Shown: piece after piece, positions 34,741-46,109 of the stretch
Layout: each line of letters begins with the position of its first letter
Position numbering within the stretch: the first letter of the stretch is position 1
From: Armigeres subalbatus
Taxonomy: Eukaryota > Arthropoda > Insecta > Diptera > Culicidae
Reading direction: 5' to 3'
Assembly: GCF_024139115.2 (NCBI RefSeq)
Contig: NW_026943245.1
Span: 496,001 to 560,000 of the forward strand
Length of the DNA stretch: 64,000 bases
Made by a program: the position numbers and the translations under genes
The notes under the pieces: generated by a model
The model's input: only the letters and a program-made list of their open reading frames with translations
Databases searched by the model: none
Told to the model about the DNA's origin: nothing

Positions 34741-35155
34741 TACGTTCGAATCTGGGGAGCGTAAATTTGTGATTCAGCGTTATTTCTAATTTTGGGCGTA
34801 GAAGGAGTGCTATTTCAAATATGAGAAATTTAAGAAAATCAGGCAATATATAGAGCAATAGTTCCGGGACGATCGAAGTAGGCCTAATGCGAACCAAAAT
34901 TTATAGTAAGATTATTAGCAATCAAAGCAATCAGACAATGTGTTGTCAATCACATGTAGTGAACTTTCAATGGCGTAAGGTGTTCCAAGAAGCTCCAGAT
35001 TGCATACGGAAAAAATAAACTCTACATTTGGCGCTCCTGCCGGTTTTTCTATTGATGAAAACGAAAACAAACTGGAGAATCTGGCTTCGAGCAAGCAGAA
35101 GCCCCAATGGAAATCATGTTGTTTGTCTAAGTGAATAGAAGTGGTATTGTGATTA
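34741..35155. other. Unassigned DNA
   Basis: Nothing recognised. Confidence 0.4.
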
Positions 35156-35480
35156 AATCCCCGATTAATCCACCTAGCGGTGTTAGTACCATTCTAGTGC
35201 AAATTGAAAATATAGTAAAAAATATAAATATAGTAAAAAATATAAATAAGTATTTTTAGCGGGTTTTGGCCATAACTTCTGATCCCCTGGTCCCCTGGCC
35301 AATTTTAAATAGCAAACAATGGGACAAGATTCACCGTAGAATGAAAAAATGTTGCGAGTAATTCGGACAATGCTAAGTTTCAAAAAGTGTGTCTTTAAAA
35401 TTTGTACACATACACACATACAGACATCACCTCAATTCATCGAGCTGAGTCGATTGATATATAATACTATTGGTCTCCGT
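35156..35480 (-). mobile_element. Copy of GCCTTTCTCGT/CACCGCTAGGTG repeat family, truncated
   Basis: GATTAATCCACCTAGCGGTG is the complement of the family's right end. Interior words TTTTGGCCATAACTTCTGAT, CAAACAATGGGACAAGATTC and CATCACCTCAATTCATCGAG match the copy at 49.8-52.3 kb in reverse. The outer GCCTTTCTCGT end is missing. Confidence 0.7.
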
Positions 35481-36146
35481 GTCTCCTATCAAAAATTCGC
35501 AAAAAATCGAATTGATTTTAATTCGCTGATACATGTAATAGTCGGTCATCGATTGATAAAGTGCGTTGGAATATCAACAGATTCGATTCAGAGATGCTCA
35601 GAAGTGTTCCATTCGTGTTAACAGTGGAGTGGAGCTCGCATAGAGTTCTTAGTGCGACTTAGTGTTGCAAATTTTCGTATTTTTTTTGGGCTCATACAAA
35701 AAAAAATGCAATATTCACTCGTACTGAGCCCTTTATGCCAGGACCATTTGCGCTCATTCAATAAATTACCATGTTCCAATTGTTTGAGTGCTGAGGCCTC
35801 AAGATGTTCTTGGTGCGCCGAAATGTCTTGAAATAGTATTAACGGCCAAACAACTAAAAACAGGTATTGGAAGAGAGTTAACAAGCGCTGTGGATCCATG
35901 TTGATATATGAGAACATAATAAGCAGGTCTTTCCTATTTTCAAGTATTCCGAACCTCATATAGTTAGGACAAAGATTTTAAAGATTTTTTTTTTATTTTA
36001 GTATATAATATTTAGTTAGGACCTCATAGGATAGAATGCGCTCATGGTATAAGTTCATGGCCATAAAAGAAATACCTGGAGTGAGGTCTACACGTGTAAT
36101 CAGAGATCTTTCGACCGTTTTCAATAATGGAGCATGCCCTATGTGG
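35481..36146. other. Unassigned AT-rich DNA
   Basis: No gene or known repeat. A 113-codon minus-strand frame (35618-35959) shows no recognisable domain. Confidence 0.4.
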
Positions 36147-36478
36147 TACGCGACCAATACATCTTCTTCTTCTTCTTGGTATTGCATCCCCACACTGGGA
36201 CAGAACCGCCTCGCAGCTTAGTTTTCATTAAGCACTTCCATAGTTATTGACCGCGAGGTTTCTAAGCCAAGTTACCATTTTTTTTTGCATTCGTATATCA
36301 TGAGGCTAACACGATGATACTTTTATGCCCAGGGAAGTCGAGACAATTTCCAATCCAAAAATTGTCTAGACCGGCATCGGGAATCGAACCCAGCCACCCT
36401 CAGCATGGTCTTGCTTTGTAGCTGCGCGTCTTACCGCACGGCTAAGTAGGGCCCAATACACATACGCGACCAATACAT
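36147..36478 (-). mobile_element. tRNA-derived SINE with 16-bp target duplication
   Basis: The element is 36163-36462, same family as 21718-21971 but fuller, keeping GGAATCGAACCCAGCC (complement of the B box) and TTACCGCACGGCTAAG (A-box region). The tail is (CTT)n on this strand at the left. TACGCGACCAATACAT flanks it exactly at 36147-36162 and 36463-36478. Confidence 0.9.
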
Positions 36479-36579
36479 ATGAAATGGCAAACTTAACAAT
36501 GTGTATCAAAATTAAACAACTTTTCAAAAAAAAAAAATCTGATTTCTCTCACAAGTCATCAACCAAGAAAAAGAGAAAC

Positions 36580-36782
36580 TCCCTGAGAAGTTTCGAAAGG
36601 AATTCCTGAAGAAACTTCCGAATAAATCATTGCAGAAACTTCTTGAGGAATTCCTGGAAGAAATTTTATGAAACATTTGCATAAATTCTGGACCTTTTCA
36701 AAGAATTTCTGGAGAAGCTTCCCGAAGTATTCCTAGAGAAACATCATAATTTCTGTCGGCATTCCTGGAGCAGCTTCTAAAG
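36580..36782. repeat. Degenerate GGAATTCCTGGAG repeat, left of hAT element
   Basis: Words such as AAGGAATTCCTGAAGAAACT and GAGGAATTCCTGGAAGAAA resemble the inverted edge of the 15-21 kb array. The same repeat continues at 39191, so the hAT element was inserted into it. Confidence 0.65.
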
Positions 36783-39190
36783 CAGCGGTTCTCAACCTTT
36801 GTCTTGACAGGTACCCCTTCAAACTTATGCTTTCATTGAGGTACCCCCTATTTTTATGTTTGCTGTAAATGAAAATAAAGCGTATTTCATAAGATATATG
36901 ATAAACAAACCACAAAACTGACAGGTTATATGGCTATCTAAGAAACTGTCTGAAGTTTTTGTTGTTCCGTGAAACGTTCTGATTCAAATTGATTTTATAC
37001 GTCCAGCTTCCCACAAGACTTTTGCAGGCTTCCGAGCCTCTTTGAGGAAATTTCCAAACCTCTCAAAACTAGGATTACGACTAACGGGCCTCTTGATAGG
37101 GAGTTTCGAGTCTCCGATGGATCATTGAGGCTTCCGAGCGTGTTGAATGAAGGCTTCCATGCCTCTTAAAAGAACGCTTTTCAGCATCTTGAAAGGAGCC
37201 TTCCGAGCCTCTTGAAAGGAGGCCTCCGAACCTCTTGAAAGGAGGCTTCCGAGGCTCTTGAAAGGAGGCTTCCGAGGCTCTTGAAAGGAGCCTTTCGAGG
37301 CTCTTGAAAGGAGCCTTCCGAGGCTCTTGAAAGGAGCCTTCCGAGGCTCTTAAAAGGAGCCTTCCGAAGCTATTGAAAGGAGCCTTCCGAGGCTATTGAA
37401 AGGAGCCTTCCGAGGCTCTTGAAAGGAGCCTTCCGATGCTCTTGAAAGGAGCCTTCCGAGCCTCTTGAAAGTAGCTTTCCGAGGCTCTTGAAAGGAGCCT
37501 TCCGAGGCTCTTGAAAGGAGCCTTCCGAGGCTCTTGAAAGGAGCCTTCCGAGGCTCTTGAAAGGAGCCTTCCGAGGCTCTTGAAAGGAGCCTTCCCAGGC
37601 TCTTGAAAGGAGCCTTCCCAGGCTCTTGAAAGGAGCCTTCCCAGGCTCTTGAAAGGAGCCTTCCCAGGCTCTTGAAAGGAGCCTTCCGAGGCTCTTGAAA
37701 GGAGCCTTCCGAGGCTCTTGAAAGGAGCCTTCCGAGGCTCTTGAAAGGAGCCTTCCGAGGCTCTTGAAAGGAGCCTTCCGAGGCTCTTGAAAGGAGCCTT
37801 CCGAGGCTCTTGAAAGGAGCCTTCCGAGGCTCTTGAAAGGAGCCTTCCGAGGCTCTTGAAAGGAGCCTTCCGAGGCTCTTGAAAGGAGCCTTCCGAGGCT
37901 CTTGAAAGGAGCCTTCCGAGGCTCTTGAAAGGAGCCTTCCGAGGCTCTTGAAAGGAGCCTTCCGAGGCTCTTGAAAGGAGCCTTCCGAGGCTCTTGAAAG
38001 GAGCCTTCCGAGGCTCTTGAAAGGAGCCTTCCCAGGCTCTTGAAAGGAGCCTTCCGAGGCTCTTGAAAGGAGCTTTCCAAGGCTCTTGAAAGGAGCTTTC
38101 CAAGGCTCTTGAAAGGAGCTTTCCAAGGCTCTTGAAAGGAGCCTTCCGAGGCTCTTGAAAGAAGCCTTCCGAGGCTCTTGAAAGGAGCCTTCCGAGGCTT
38201 TTGAAAGGAGCCTTCCGAGGCTCTTGAAAGGAGCCTTCGAGGGCTGTTGAAAGGGGCCTTCCGGGGCTCTTGAAAGGAGCCTTCTGAGGGCTCTTGAAAG
38301 GAGCCTTCGAGGCTCTTGAAAGGAGCCTTCTGAGGGCTCTTGAAAGGAGCCTTCCAGGGCTCTTGAAAGGAGCCTTCCGAGGGCTCTTGAAAGGAGCCTT
38401 CCGAGGGCTCTTGAAAGGAGCCTTCCGAGGGGCTCTTGAAAGGAGCCTTCCAGGGCTCTTGAAAGGAGCCTTCTGAGGCTCTTGAAAGAAGCCTTCCGAG
38501 GTTTCTTGAAAGGAGCCTTCGAGGCTCTTGAAAGGAGCCTTCCGAGGCTCTTGAAAGGAGCCTTCCGAGGCTCTTGAAAGGAGCCTTCCGAGGCTCTTGA
38601 AAGGAGCCTTCCGAGGCTCTTGAAAGGAGATTTTTTTTGAAAGCAGGCATCCTAGCATCTCAAGAAGAGGTTTCAGAGCACTTTGAAAGGACACTTCTCA
38701 GCATCTTGAAAGGAAGCTTCCGAACCTCTTGGAACAAGGCTTTGGAACTTCATGAAAGAAAGCTAGAGAGCCTCTTGAAAAAAAGGCCTTTTGAAAGGAG
38801 GCATCCAAGCTTCTTGCAACGAATCTACTGAGCTCTCACAACTGGATGCTTCCGAACCTTTAGATTCTTGATTTTAATTCGGAAGCATATTATTCAATAT
38901 TTTGTCTCGATCAGGTGAAGGTTTGTCCTTATGATCTTTTGTTCCACAAATCTTCAAACACTGCTCTGCTTGGGATAGACAGATTCAAAAGTTTTCGTTG
39001 CATACTGATCGCCATGCTCATTATGTATAATACAAAGTTTTGGAATGAGAAATTTAAAAAAAATCAATAAGTTTTTATTGGAATTGTTATCCATCCACCA
39101 TTACGCATTTTTGTTAGAAGCACCGCCTCGAGCCAGTGAAGGTACTCCCAGGGGTACATGTACCCAAGGTTGAGAACCGTTGTTCTAAAG
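36775..39190. mobile_element. Non-autonomous hAT element with 8-bp target duplication, carrying a minisatellite
   Basis: The element is 36783-39182 (2400 bp). It begins CAGCGGTTCTCAACCTTTG and ends with the inverse of CAACGGTTCTCAACCTTGG (17 of 19 bases alike). Both flanks are TTCTAAAG (36775-36782 and 39183-39190), an exact 8-bp duplication diagnostic of hAT-type transposition. The CAGNGGTTCTCAAC terminus is a recurrent hAT form. Subterminal GAGGTACCCCC and GGTACTCCCAGGGGTAC words occur at either end. No transposase is encoded. Most of the interior is a 23-bp array. Confidence 0.9.
37020..38870. repeat. 23-bp tandem array inside the hAT element (~62 regular units)
   Basis: The unit contains GGCTCTTGAAAGGAGCC followed by TTCCGA. 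It is regular from about 37195 to 38635 and frays on both sides (37020-37190 and 38640-38870). The centre (about 37680-38030) is nearly uniform; 38230-38480 contains units with an extra G. GGCTC and GAGCC form a dyad in each unit. All three minus-strand frames encode the same 23-residue repeat (KAPFKSLGRLLSRASEGSFQ plus three), giving overlapping open frames of 258, 426 and 433 codons. These are not genes. Confidence 0.92.
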
Positions 39191-39730
39191 GAAAACGTAG
39201 AGGAATTTCCGGCGAATTGTTAGAGGAACTTCCGGAGCAATTCTTGAAAGCAAATTCAGGAGAAATTTCTGGAAAAACCTCCAGTGTGAATTCATGGGGA
39301 AACGTCAAGAGGAATAGTTGAAGGACTTCCTGGAGAATTGTTCGGAGGAATTCCTGAACAAACTTTCGGAAGAATTTCTGGAAGAACTTCCAGAGGGAAT
39401 TCCGGAGAAGCTTCCGAAGAAATTGTTTTAGAATCCTCCTGAGGAATTCTTGAAGGAATATTGATAGAACTTTCGTAGAAACTCCCGGAAGAATTCTTGA
39501 ATGAACTTTTTGAATTCTTGGAAGCACTTCACAATTAACTCCTGGTGGAATTTTGATGGAATTCCTGGAGGAACTTCCGGAGGAAATCCTGGATGATCTT
39601 TCGGAGGAATGCTTCGAGGAACTTACAGAGGAGTATCTGGAGGACTGTCCGGAGGAATTTCTTGAAGAACTTCGCAACGAGCTCGTGGATGAACTTCCTG
39701 AGGATTTGAGGAACTTCCAAAAAAAAAAAT
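39191..39730. repeat. Degenerate GGAATTCCGGAGGAACTTCC repeat, right of hAT element
   Basis: Continuation of the repeat at 36580-36774, with frequent GGAGGAATTCCTG and GGAACTTCCGGAG words. Orientation is that of the inverted edge at 21.2 kb. Confidence 0.7.
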
Positions 39731-40121
39731 CCGGTTAATTTTTTAACCTTGAAATTAGTTTACGCCGACTTACGTCGCTGCGCCGCCGCTGGCTATAAAT
39801 GAACTATAACGGCGCCACAGGTAAAATATCAATCGGCGCACAGTTCTACCTAGATCCCATGACAACAGAAGGTCTACTTGGAATGAAATCTTTTATCATG
39901 ATGGGGCACATAATTTGTAAATTCGTTAATAACTCCTCCGTTACGGAGGTTGATCGGCAATACAAACTTATACCAATATGAGGTCACACAACTTGTCAAT
40001 TCTTCTACTACCTCCGTTACGGATGTTGATCGGCAGATCTTGACTCTGTGGGGTTCGTTGAATACCTTGAACCCATGACAACAGATAATAAAACTTCGCA
40101 AGTAAACAATAATTCTGTTCC
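39731..40121. repeat. Unassigned DNA with internal direct duplication
   Basis: CTCCGTTACGGAGGTTGATC at about 39937 recurs as CTCCGTTACGGATGTTGATC near 40012. CCATGACAACAGA occurs at 39858 and 40074. This suggests an old direct duplication. No gene. Confidence 0.5.
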
Positions 40122-40377
40122 TAGAACATCATTCCTTAGCCGTGATGTGCGGCTTCAAAGCAAGGTTCGATTCCCGGACTGGTCTAGGAAATTTTCGGGT
40201 TGGGCATTTTCTCGACTTCAATGGGCATAAAAGTATCATCGTGCTAGCCTCACGATATACGAATGCAAAAATGAAACATTGCAGGTAACAGTTGTGAAAG
40301 TGCTGAATGAACACTAAGCAACGAGGCGGCAACGTCCCAGTGGGGGATGAATTGTCAATGAGAAGACATAGAACATC
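40122..40377 (+). mobile_element. tRNA-derived SINE, internally deleted, 9-bp target duplication
   Basis: The element is 40131-40368, same family as 21718. It has CCTTAGCCGTG then AAGCAAGGTTCGATTCCCGG, so bases between the A and B boxes are lost. The (AAG)n tail is reduced to GAGAAGA. TAGAACATC flanks it at 40122-40130 and 40369-40377. Confidence 0.82.
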
Positions 40378-40489
40378 TGTGGTAGCTAGTTCATCTAAAA
40401 AAAACTCTGAAACCGATTCAAATTTGCTCCATACAAATGCTGAATACTATTTTTACGCTCCCATAGCATAAAAAGGGCCGTTAAGAATT

Positions 40490-41510
40490 TGCCGAGGTCA
40501 TTTTGAAATATGCTCAGGAAATTTCGAAGAGTTGTCCGAGAAAACTTGGAAGAAAAACGCCAAAGAAATTCCAAAAAATATGCTGAGGCAATTATAAAGA
40601 ATTTTCCGGAGAATTTGCCGAGGAAAACCCAAACAGCATTTCCGAGGAATTTGCAGAGAATAGTTCCCGATAAAAGTTTGAAGTGTTTGTTGGGGGAATT
40701 TCGTAAAATGTGCAGACGACATCCCGATGAATTTGCCAAGGATAAGACGAAAGATTTTACGGACGAAATTCCGAGGAATATGTCGAGGAACATCCGAAGA
40801 ATTTTCCGAAGAAATTTTCAAAGAATATCTCTAGAATCTCTAAAACTAGTTTCGAGCAATTTGCCGAGGAAATGCCGAAGAGTCTGCAAGGAATTTTCGA
40901 AGAAATTAGGAAAATTTTGCCGAGAAAATTTCGATGAATTCGCCGAGCAAACTCTGAAGACCCATGAAATTCCGAAGAATTTCTCGAGAAACTTTCAAAG
41001 CACACCTCGAGGATTTTTTTAGAATTTCTAGAGTGGATTCCGAAACATTTACCTAGGAAAAGTTTTTGAGGAATTAGTTGAGGTCAGTCAGCAATTTTTA
41101 TTCCAAAGAAATGCTCGAGGAAAATGCGAGGAATCTTCAGGAGAAACTGTCAAATAATAGTCTTTAGGAAATTTTCTTTTGGAGTAATTACCGAAGATTT
41201 TCCTTCGGAAATTAAGAAGAGTTTGTCAAGGAAATCAATTCCTCAGATTTTACTAAAAAAAACTCCGAAAAATGTATCGAGGAAATCCAGAAGAATTTGT
41301 CGAGGAAATTCCTAAAAACTCACAGGAAAAGATTAGAAATATTTTTGAAAAACATCAAAAGTATTTTTCTATGAAGTTTCGCCGAATTTGCTCTGGAAAA
41401 CCGAAAAAATTGCCAAGGAAATCTAAAAAATGCCGAAGAAATTTTGAAGAATTTGCCAAGCATATTTCGAAAGACTTGCCAAGAAAATATCCTAAATAAG
41501 GAAGCAATAT
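40490..41510. repeat. Degenerate GAAGAATTTGCCGAGGAAA repeat
   Basis: Irregular copies of CCGAAGAATTT and GCCGAGGAAAT words. Overlapping open frames up to 170 codons on both strands are compositional (K/R/F/E-rich) and show no domain. Confidence 0.65.
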
Positions 41511-41578
41511 TGCCCATATTCCATCAAATTGCAGAAAATAAAATCCTGTAAAAATGTTTTAAAAAAACTTTCCGGCAA

Positions 41579-41730
41579 GGGTTCTTCACAAATAACGTAA
41601 CGTCAAATTTGATGATTTTGGACCATCAACCTCCCCCTCGTAAAACTTGTTGTGTGGAAGGTTTATTTTTTTTGTGTGTATCAGAACGCTCGGCCTGACC
41701 CCTTCCTCCCCTAATTTGTGAAAGGCCCCC
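41579..41730. mobile_element. Small inverted-repeat element (MITE-like)
   Basis: The left end has CTTCACAAATAACGTAACG and the right end AATTTGTGAAAGGCCCCC, which are imperfect inverted copies. The interior has CCTCCCCCTCG and GCTCGGCCTGACCCCTTCC. I recognise the overall wording as common in Aedes intergenic DNA but cannot name the family. Confidence 0.5.
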
Positions 41731-44029
41731 AATCTAAAATCACTATCTAACAAATTTGAACTTTTTGTCGCTCTTTACAACCGTTTTCAATTTTTATGCT
41801 GAATTCAAATAAATATTCCGATTTTCTGTAACATGCATTACTGAATTCAGCGAAGAAAAATCTTTTAGGTACACTGAAAATGGTTGAAGGGGGAAAAAAT
41901 CTGTTGACTAGTTATATTGCCACGCCGATTAAAATTATTTCCGGCGTGATTTTGTTAAGATTTCTTCCATTAATTCACGATATTTTACATCAATACAATT
42001 TGTTATTCTCCAAGAAAAAAAATCGGTTTAGCCTCTATTCCCAGCCCGAATTTCTATGGCTTGATCATCTTTATACCAAGTTTCATCACCGAGGGGGAAA
42101 TCTTTTAAAGTGTATTCTTATGTCAAGTGATATAAAGTAGTAAAGAACTGAGGTTTAAGTCACGACTTTTTGCCTCAGGCCTATTAGCCGTTAAGGGATT
42201 GTCCACACATTTTCAGACGAGACATTCAGTGCAAAACTTTTCAAATTAGCAATTCTAAAAGTGTAATGTTAGGTGAAAGTAAATTGATGCTAGTAAATTC
42301 AATGAGATTCAAAAAATTAAAATTCGGTTTACCTTCCATAGCTTTCTCGCAAGTTCTTGATCATTAGTATAGTTCATCGTAAGTGCATTTTTTTGTAAAT
42401 ACCTGAAAAATAGAAAGAAATATAATTTAGTTTGGTTGTTTATTATTGAAATTTGTTTCAATAAATTCGAGTTTGTATATTACGAACTACTTTGATTTCA
42501 TTGAATTTAAACAAAAAATATCTGTTTTTATTTGGCGTGTTCAACGGAGAAAATAATTGCCATAAACACTATGTGATTCATCAATTCTACTTTAGTTATA
42601 AATTAAAAACTTGAGAAAAACTTTGAGACACAATGTTTCTTCTCACAATATTCTCAACAACAAAGAAACGAGTCATCATCATCGTAACGGATCATTCTTA
42701 TGCACATATGCAAAACGTTCATCGCGTGGGAACTTGCAGCGAATTCTAATCTGAAAATTCAACAAATTAGTAAATTATACAAATGAACAAGCGAGTGCTC
42801 CCTGTTTTCTGCCGGAAACATCAGACAGGCTCCGTTGACGACCTCATCATAAGCCTTAGCCTTAAGTCTTAGACCTTTCATTCCGAGTTTTTTTTTCGGT
42901 AGTGGCGCATGTGTCGTAGGCGTCAATATTGCCTCCGTAAACAAAAAACTAATTGGATTTTACTTTCTTGGATGACAAGTGTGCAAGCGCAACTGCATTT
43001 TGTTCAACGTGAACAACTTGTGGAACGTGTCGCTTCGAGCAACAAGTCGATAATTGACTTCTACGAAATGTAGCACCCCGTAAGTTGTTTACGTGCTCCA
43101 TTAAAGGGACTGACTGGTGCCGTTAAATCCCATTATTGGCGCAATCTAATCGCCGAACGCCACAAGGAAGTCACAAAAATGACCATCAATTGGGACGATA
43201 TCCATCGTCGACCTCGGAGCCCAGCCGCTTGGTTCAACCGGTCAGCGGCCTAGTTATGGACGGTGGAGTACTTCAAATCACGCGCACATATACTACACAT
43301 GGCACGCGTGTGCGCACGATAAGCGAAATCACTTCCTTTCCACGCGAGGGAGATTGAACTCAATTAAATCAACACCGGCTTGGTTGCGATTTAGCCGCGA
43401 CTGGTCTGGTGATTATTGATGGCAGGTAGTATACAGGCGGCCCTGCGACGAACAGTTCCGATCAGAGCTGACTTCAGGGTCGTGCTGAAGTATCGTGCGT
43501 AGGATTTTCTCTTCCATGTCGGTCACCATTCGGACTGGCGCCAGGTTTTTGATGTACCAATTAGTGAACCTTGCAAACAAATCAATGGACTCAGTTGACT
43601 AATTTGGACTATGTTTGTAGGAGTGTGTACTGAAAATCAAGACATACACTATTCAATCACATTTTCTTTCCGAACTTCGCCCACAACGTTCGGAGTGTAG
43701 GGAAAGCTCGTTGAGCGTTCACAAGAATTGTTCTATTTAATATTAACAATAATAACTTTCATGGAAATTTCATACAATTTGTTGAGTTTTTCATAAAAAT
43801 TTAAAAGAACATAGTGAAAAAAATTCTTTCCATTGAAATTCAAAAAATACTCCCAGTAAAATCTCCCTGAAAATTTGGAAGAAACTTCTTGTGGAAACTC
43901 TAAGGAACTTCCAATAAATTTAATTTTTAGAATTTCCAATGAAGATTTATCCTTGAGAATTCTCAAGGATTTCCCGCTGGAATCAAATTTTTGAAGATTT
44001 GTTTGCCCAGTGTAATTTTTCCGAAGTTG
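41731..44029. other. Unassigned DNA
   Basis: No gene is recognised. 43070-43540 is GC-richer and unlike its neighbours, with a 73-codon plus-strand frame, but no motif, signal or splice pattern that would support an exon. Confidence 0.4.
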
Positions 44030-44480
44030 TTTAGCCATTTGGTCGTTTGGTCGAACAAACCATTATTGCGTCGAAATTCATCTGACCGAAGCTTATTTTG
44101 GAAATGGACATACGGTGGAAAATATCGTCCAACCAACCAGGTCATTTGGCAAAAACGCCGCTAGCATGAAATGGTTATTTGGTAGGAAGGGCCAACAGTT
44201 TTGGCCATGTGACCCGTTTGGAAAATAACTTTTTCGGTCATACGGCCCAGTAAACCAAATGACACTTTCGACCAAATGATCTGTTAATGCAAACTATCTT
44301 GACGATCAAATAACCAGTTCGGCGGTATGTCACTTTCAGCAAAATGACAATTTCGGCCACACCATTTTCGTCCTAATCCCATATAGCCCTCCTAGTAGTG
44401 CTAGCGGCCAACCAAATGTAATTTTCGTCCTAATAACCGTGTTGGCAAGTTGACTTTCGGCTTAACATTCAGCCAGTTGG
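44030..44480. repeat. Degenerate TTCGGCCAAATG-type repeat
   Basis: Words such as CATTTGGTCG, TTTCGACCAAATGA and CAATTTCGGCC, same family as 5.44-6.11 kb. Confidence 0.65.
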
Positions 44481-45372
44481 CATTCGAACAAATATAGAGT
44501 TTCCATTTCCCGGCCATTTATATTCTGTCAAATCGTGCCGTTACCATCGCCTTTTCATTTCATTCCTCAGGGGATGCGCAAGCATCGGGGTCGGCCACTT
44601 GTATAAGCGCAGGTTGTTGTACAAACGTTGAATGGGACGGGCAACTCTCAACCGGGTAGTAAAACCGATTACAAGGCAGCCGAAAGTCATTGGTGTAACA
44701 TTTGATAGAACGGTGATCTTTGAGTAACAAACCAAAACCAATTGTGAATTACGGCTGCATATCATGCAAATAAATATCATTCGTCTAAATCTTTTACGGA
44801 ATCATTTTATTCAACAACGATAATGGCTGACGTTGGTACGCTACTTTTTGATCTAGTAGGGTTAAAGTTCCGATAGTCGCGGGTGTTCCTATAGTTCCGG
44901 TAGTGTAATTTTTAGCGAATCTACATATCAAACGTAGCAACCCACATTGTTTATCAATACACTCGAAAACGGTAAATAAAGCTCAAATACCTTAGCAAGG
45001 CCTTTGTACCAATAGATGCGGTAGTGTTCTTATAGTAGCAAGTCCCGTAAGAAATCAATGGAATTCGCAACTATAGGAACACGAAATAAAAAATAGCACA
45101 ACTATTGGAACATTGTACCAATAATTGGAGGATTGATTTAAGGCAACAATGATAGACTTCCTTGCGATCGGAACATATTTCCCATAAAATAAAGCTGATG
45201 AGCTTTTGGATACACTCTCAAGGTAAGTGAAATAAAGTATCGTTTGATGTGAGTGATAAAATAGTTATGACGCGTGCTTATTACCCCCACTATTGGGTCT
45301 TTTACCCTAATCCTTCAAGCTACAGCTGGCGCTGCCATCTAGTTATTGGGAGAGGATCGCTAACTACTGCTA
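44481..45372. other. Unassigned DNA with recurrent CTATAGTTCC/GGAACTA words
   Basis: No gene. Between 44860 and 45130 words TTCCTATAGTTCCGG, AACTATAGGAACACG and AACTATTGGAACATTG recur in both orientations, suggesting a degenerate inverted repeat. The last ~100 bp could be the 5' UTR of the non-LTR element that follows. Confidence 0.4.
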
Positions 45373-46109
45373 ATGGCAAAAAGTCAGTTTTCTGGTCCTC
45401 CAATAACAATAGAACATCCAATTGCAGCTCTATCAGCTCCTAGTGCAAAATCTTTCATCCACTTTAAGAAGGGTGAAACCATCTATCCAGCTGAAAAATC
45501 ACAAATGAAACATCAACCACCTTACGCTAATACTCAGCAGAATCAACAGCAACGGCAGCAGCAGCAACAACAGCATCAGCAGCAGCAACTACAGCAACAA
45601 GAACAGCCACCAAATCCTGATGGCCAATTCGAACTAAACCCAATGAGACTACCCATCATTCGTCTGACGCAACAATCTACGGAAGGGGACGGGCGGTTCC
45701 TAAAAGCCAGACTACGTGACCCTACCATCATGAGGGTTGTTCGGTTGTATCTTGCGTACATGAAAGACCAGCCCCCAAATGTATGCATCGATGGAATGAC
45801 GCCAACCAGCATCAAGATGCTTCTTGCATCTGAAGGACTACCATCGTCTCCTGAACACCTTCATCGCATATTCACCGAAGTACATCGGGAATATGGAGTT
45901 GGGCCAGTTGAAGCCGCAGCAGACCTGCAGTCTTATCGCCAATACCTTTCGAGCGAACGGACACATCGCTTGCAACAGCTAAGGGAGAGCTCAACCAGGT
46001 TCCACTCTCCTTCCCCCAGAAATTTTCCCAAGTAAGGACGCCTTCTTCGCCTGAAGTAAGTAGCACTATTTCTTTGACCGACGAGCAGCCAAAAACAGAA
46101 TGTGACTGA
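45373..46109 (+). CDS. Putative ORF1 of the non-LTR element (poly-Q protein)
   Basis: A 220-codon open frame (45373-46035) begins shortly after an in-frame stop at 45361. It has a Gln-rich tract at residues ~56-77, then RLPIIRLTQQSTEGDGRF and SERTHRLQQL. It carries no zinc knuckle or RRM that I can see, so function is not recognised. Switching frame just before its stop adds RTPSSPEVSSTISLTDEQPK and six more residues to a TGA at 46107-46109, next to the start of the ORF2-like endonuclease. That juxtaposition is the reason for calling it ORF1. The alternative is a host exon: GTAAGG at 46032 resembles a splice donor. Confidence 0.5.

Noticed and set aside
37350..38694. Three overlapping minus-strand open frames of 258-433 codons.
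   Set aside because: All three encode the same 23-residue repeat from the 23-bp array inside a hAT element, so coding is a by-product of the repeat.
15956..38870. CRISPR-like regular repeats.
   Set aside because: Units are directly tandem with no unique spacers, and the DNA is clearly from an insect nucleus.
34092..41022. Open frames of 130-187 codons at 34.1-34.9, 39.1-39.7 and 40.4-41.0 kb.
   Set aside because: They lie in degenerate GAATTTCC/GAGGAA repeats, overlap on both strands and have strongly biased composition without domains.
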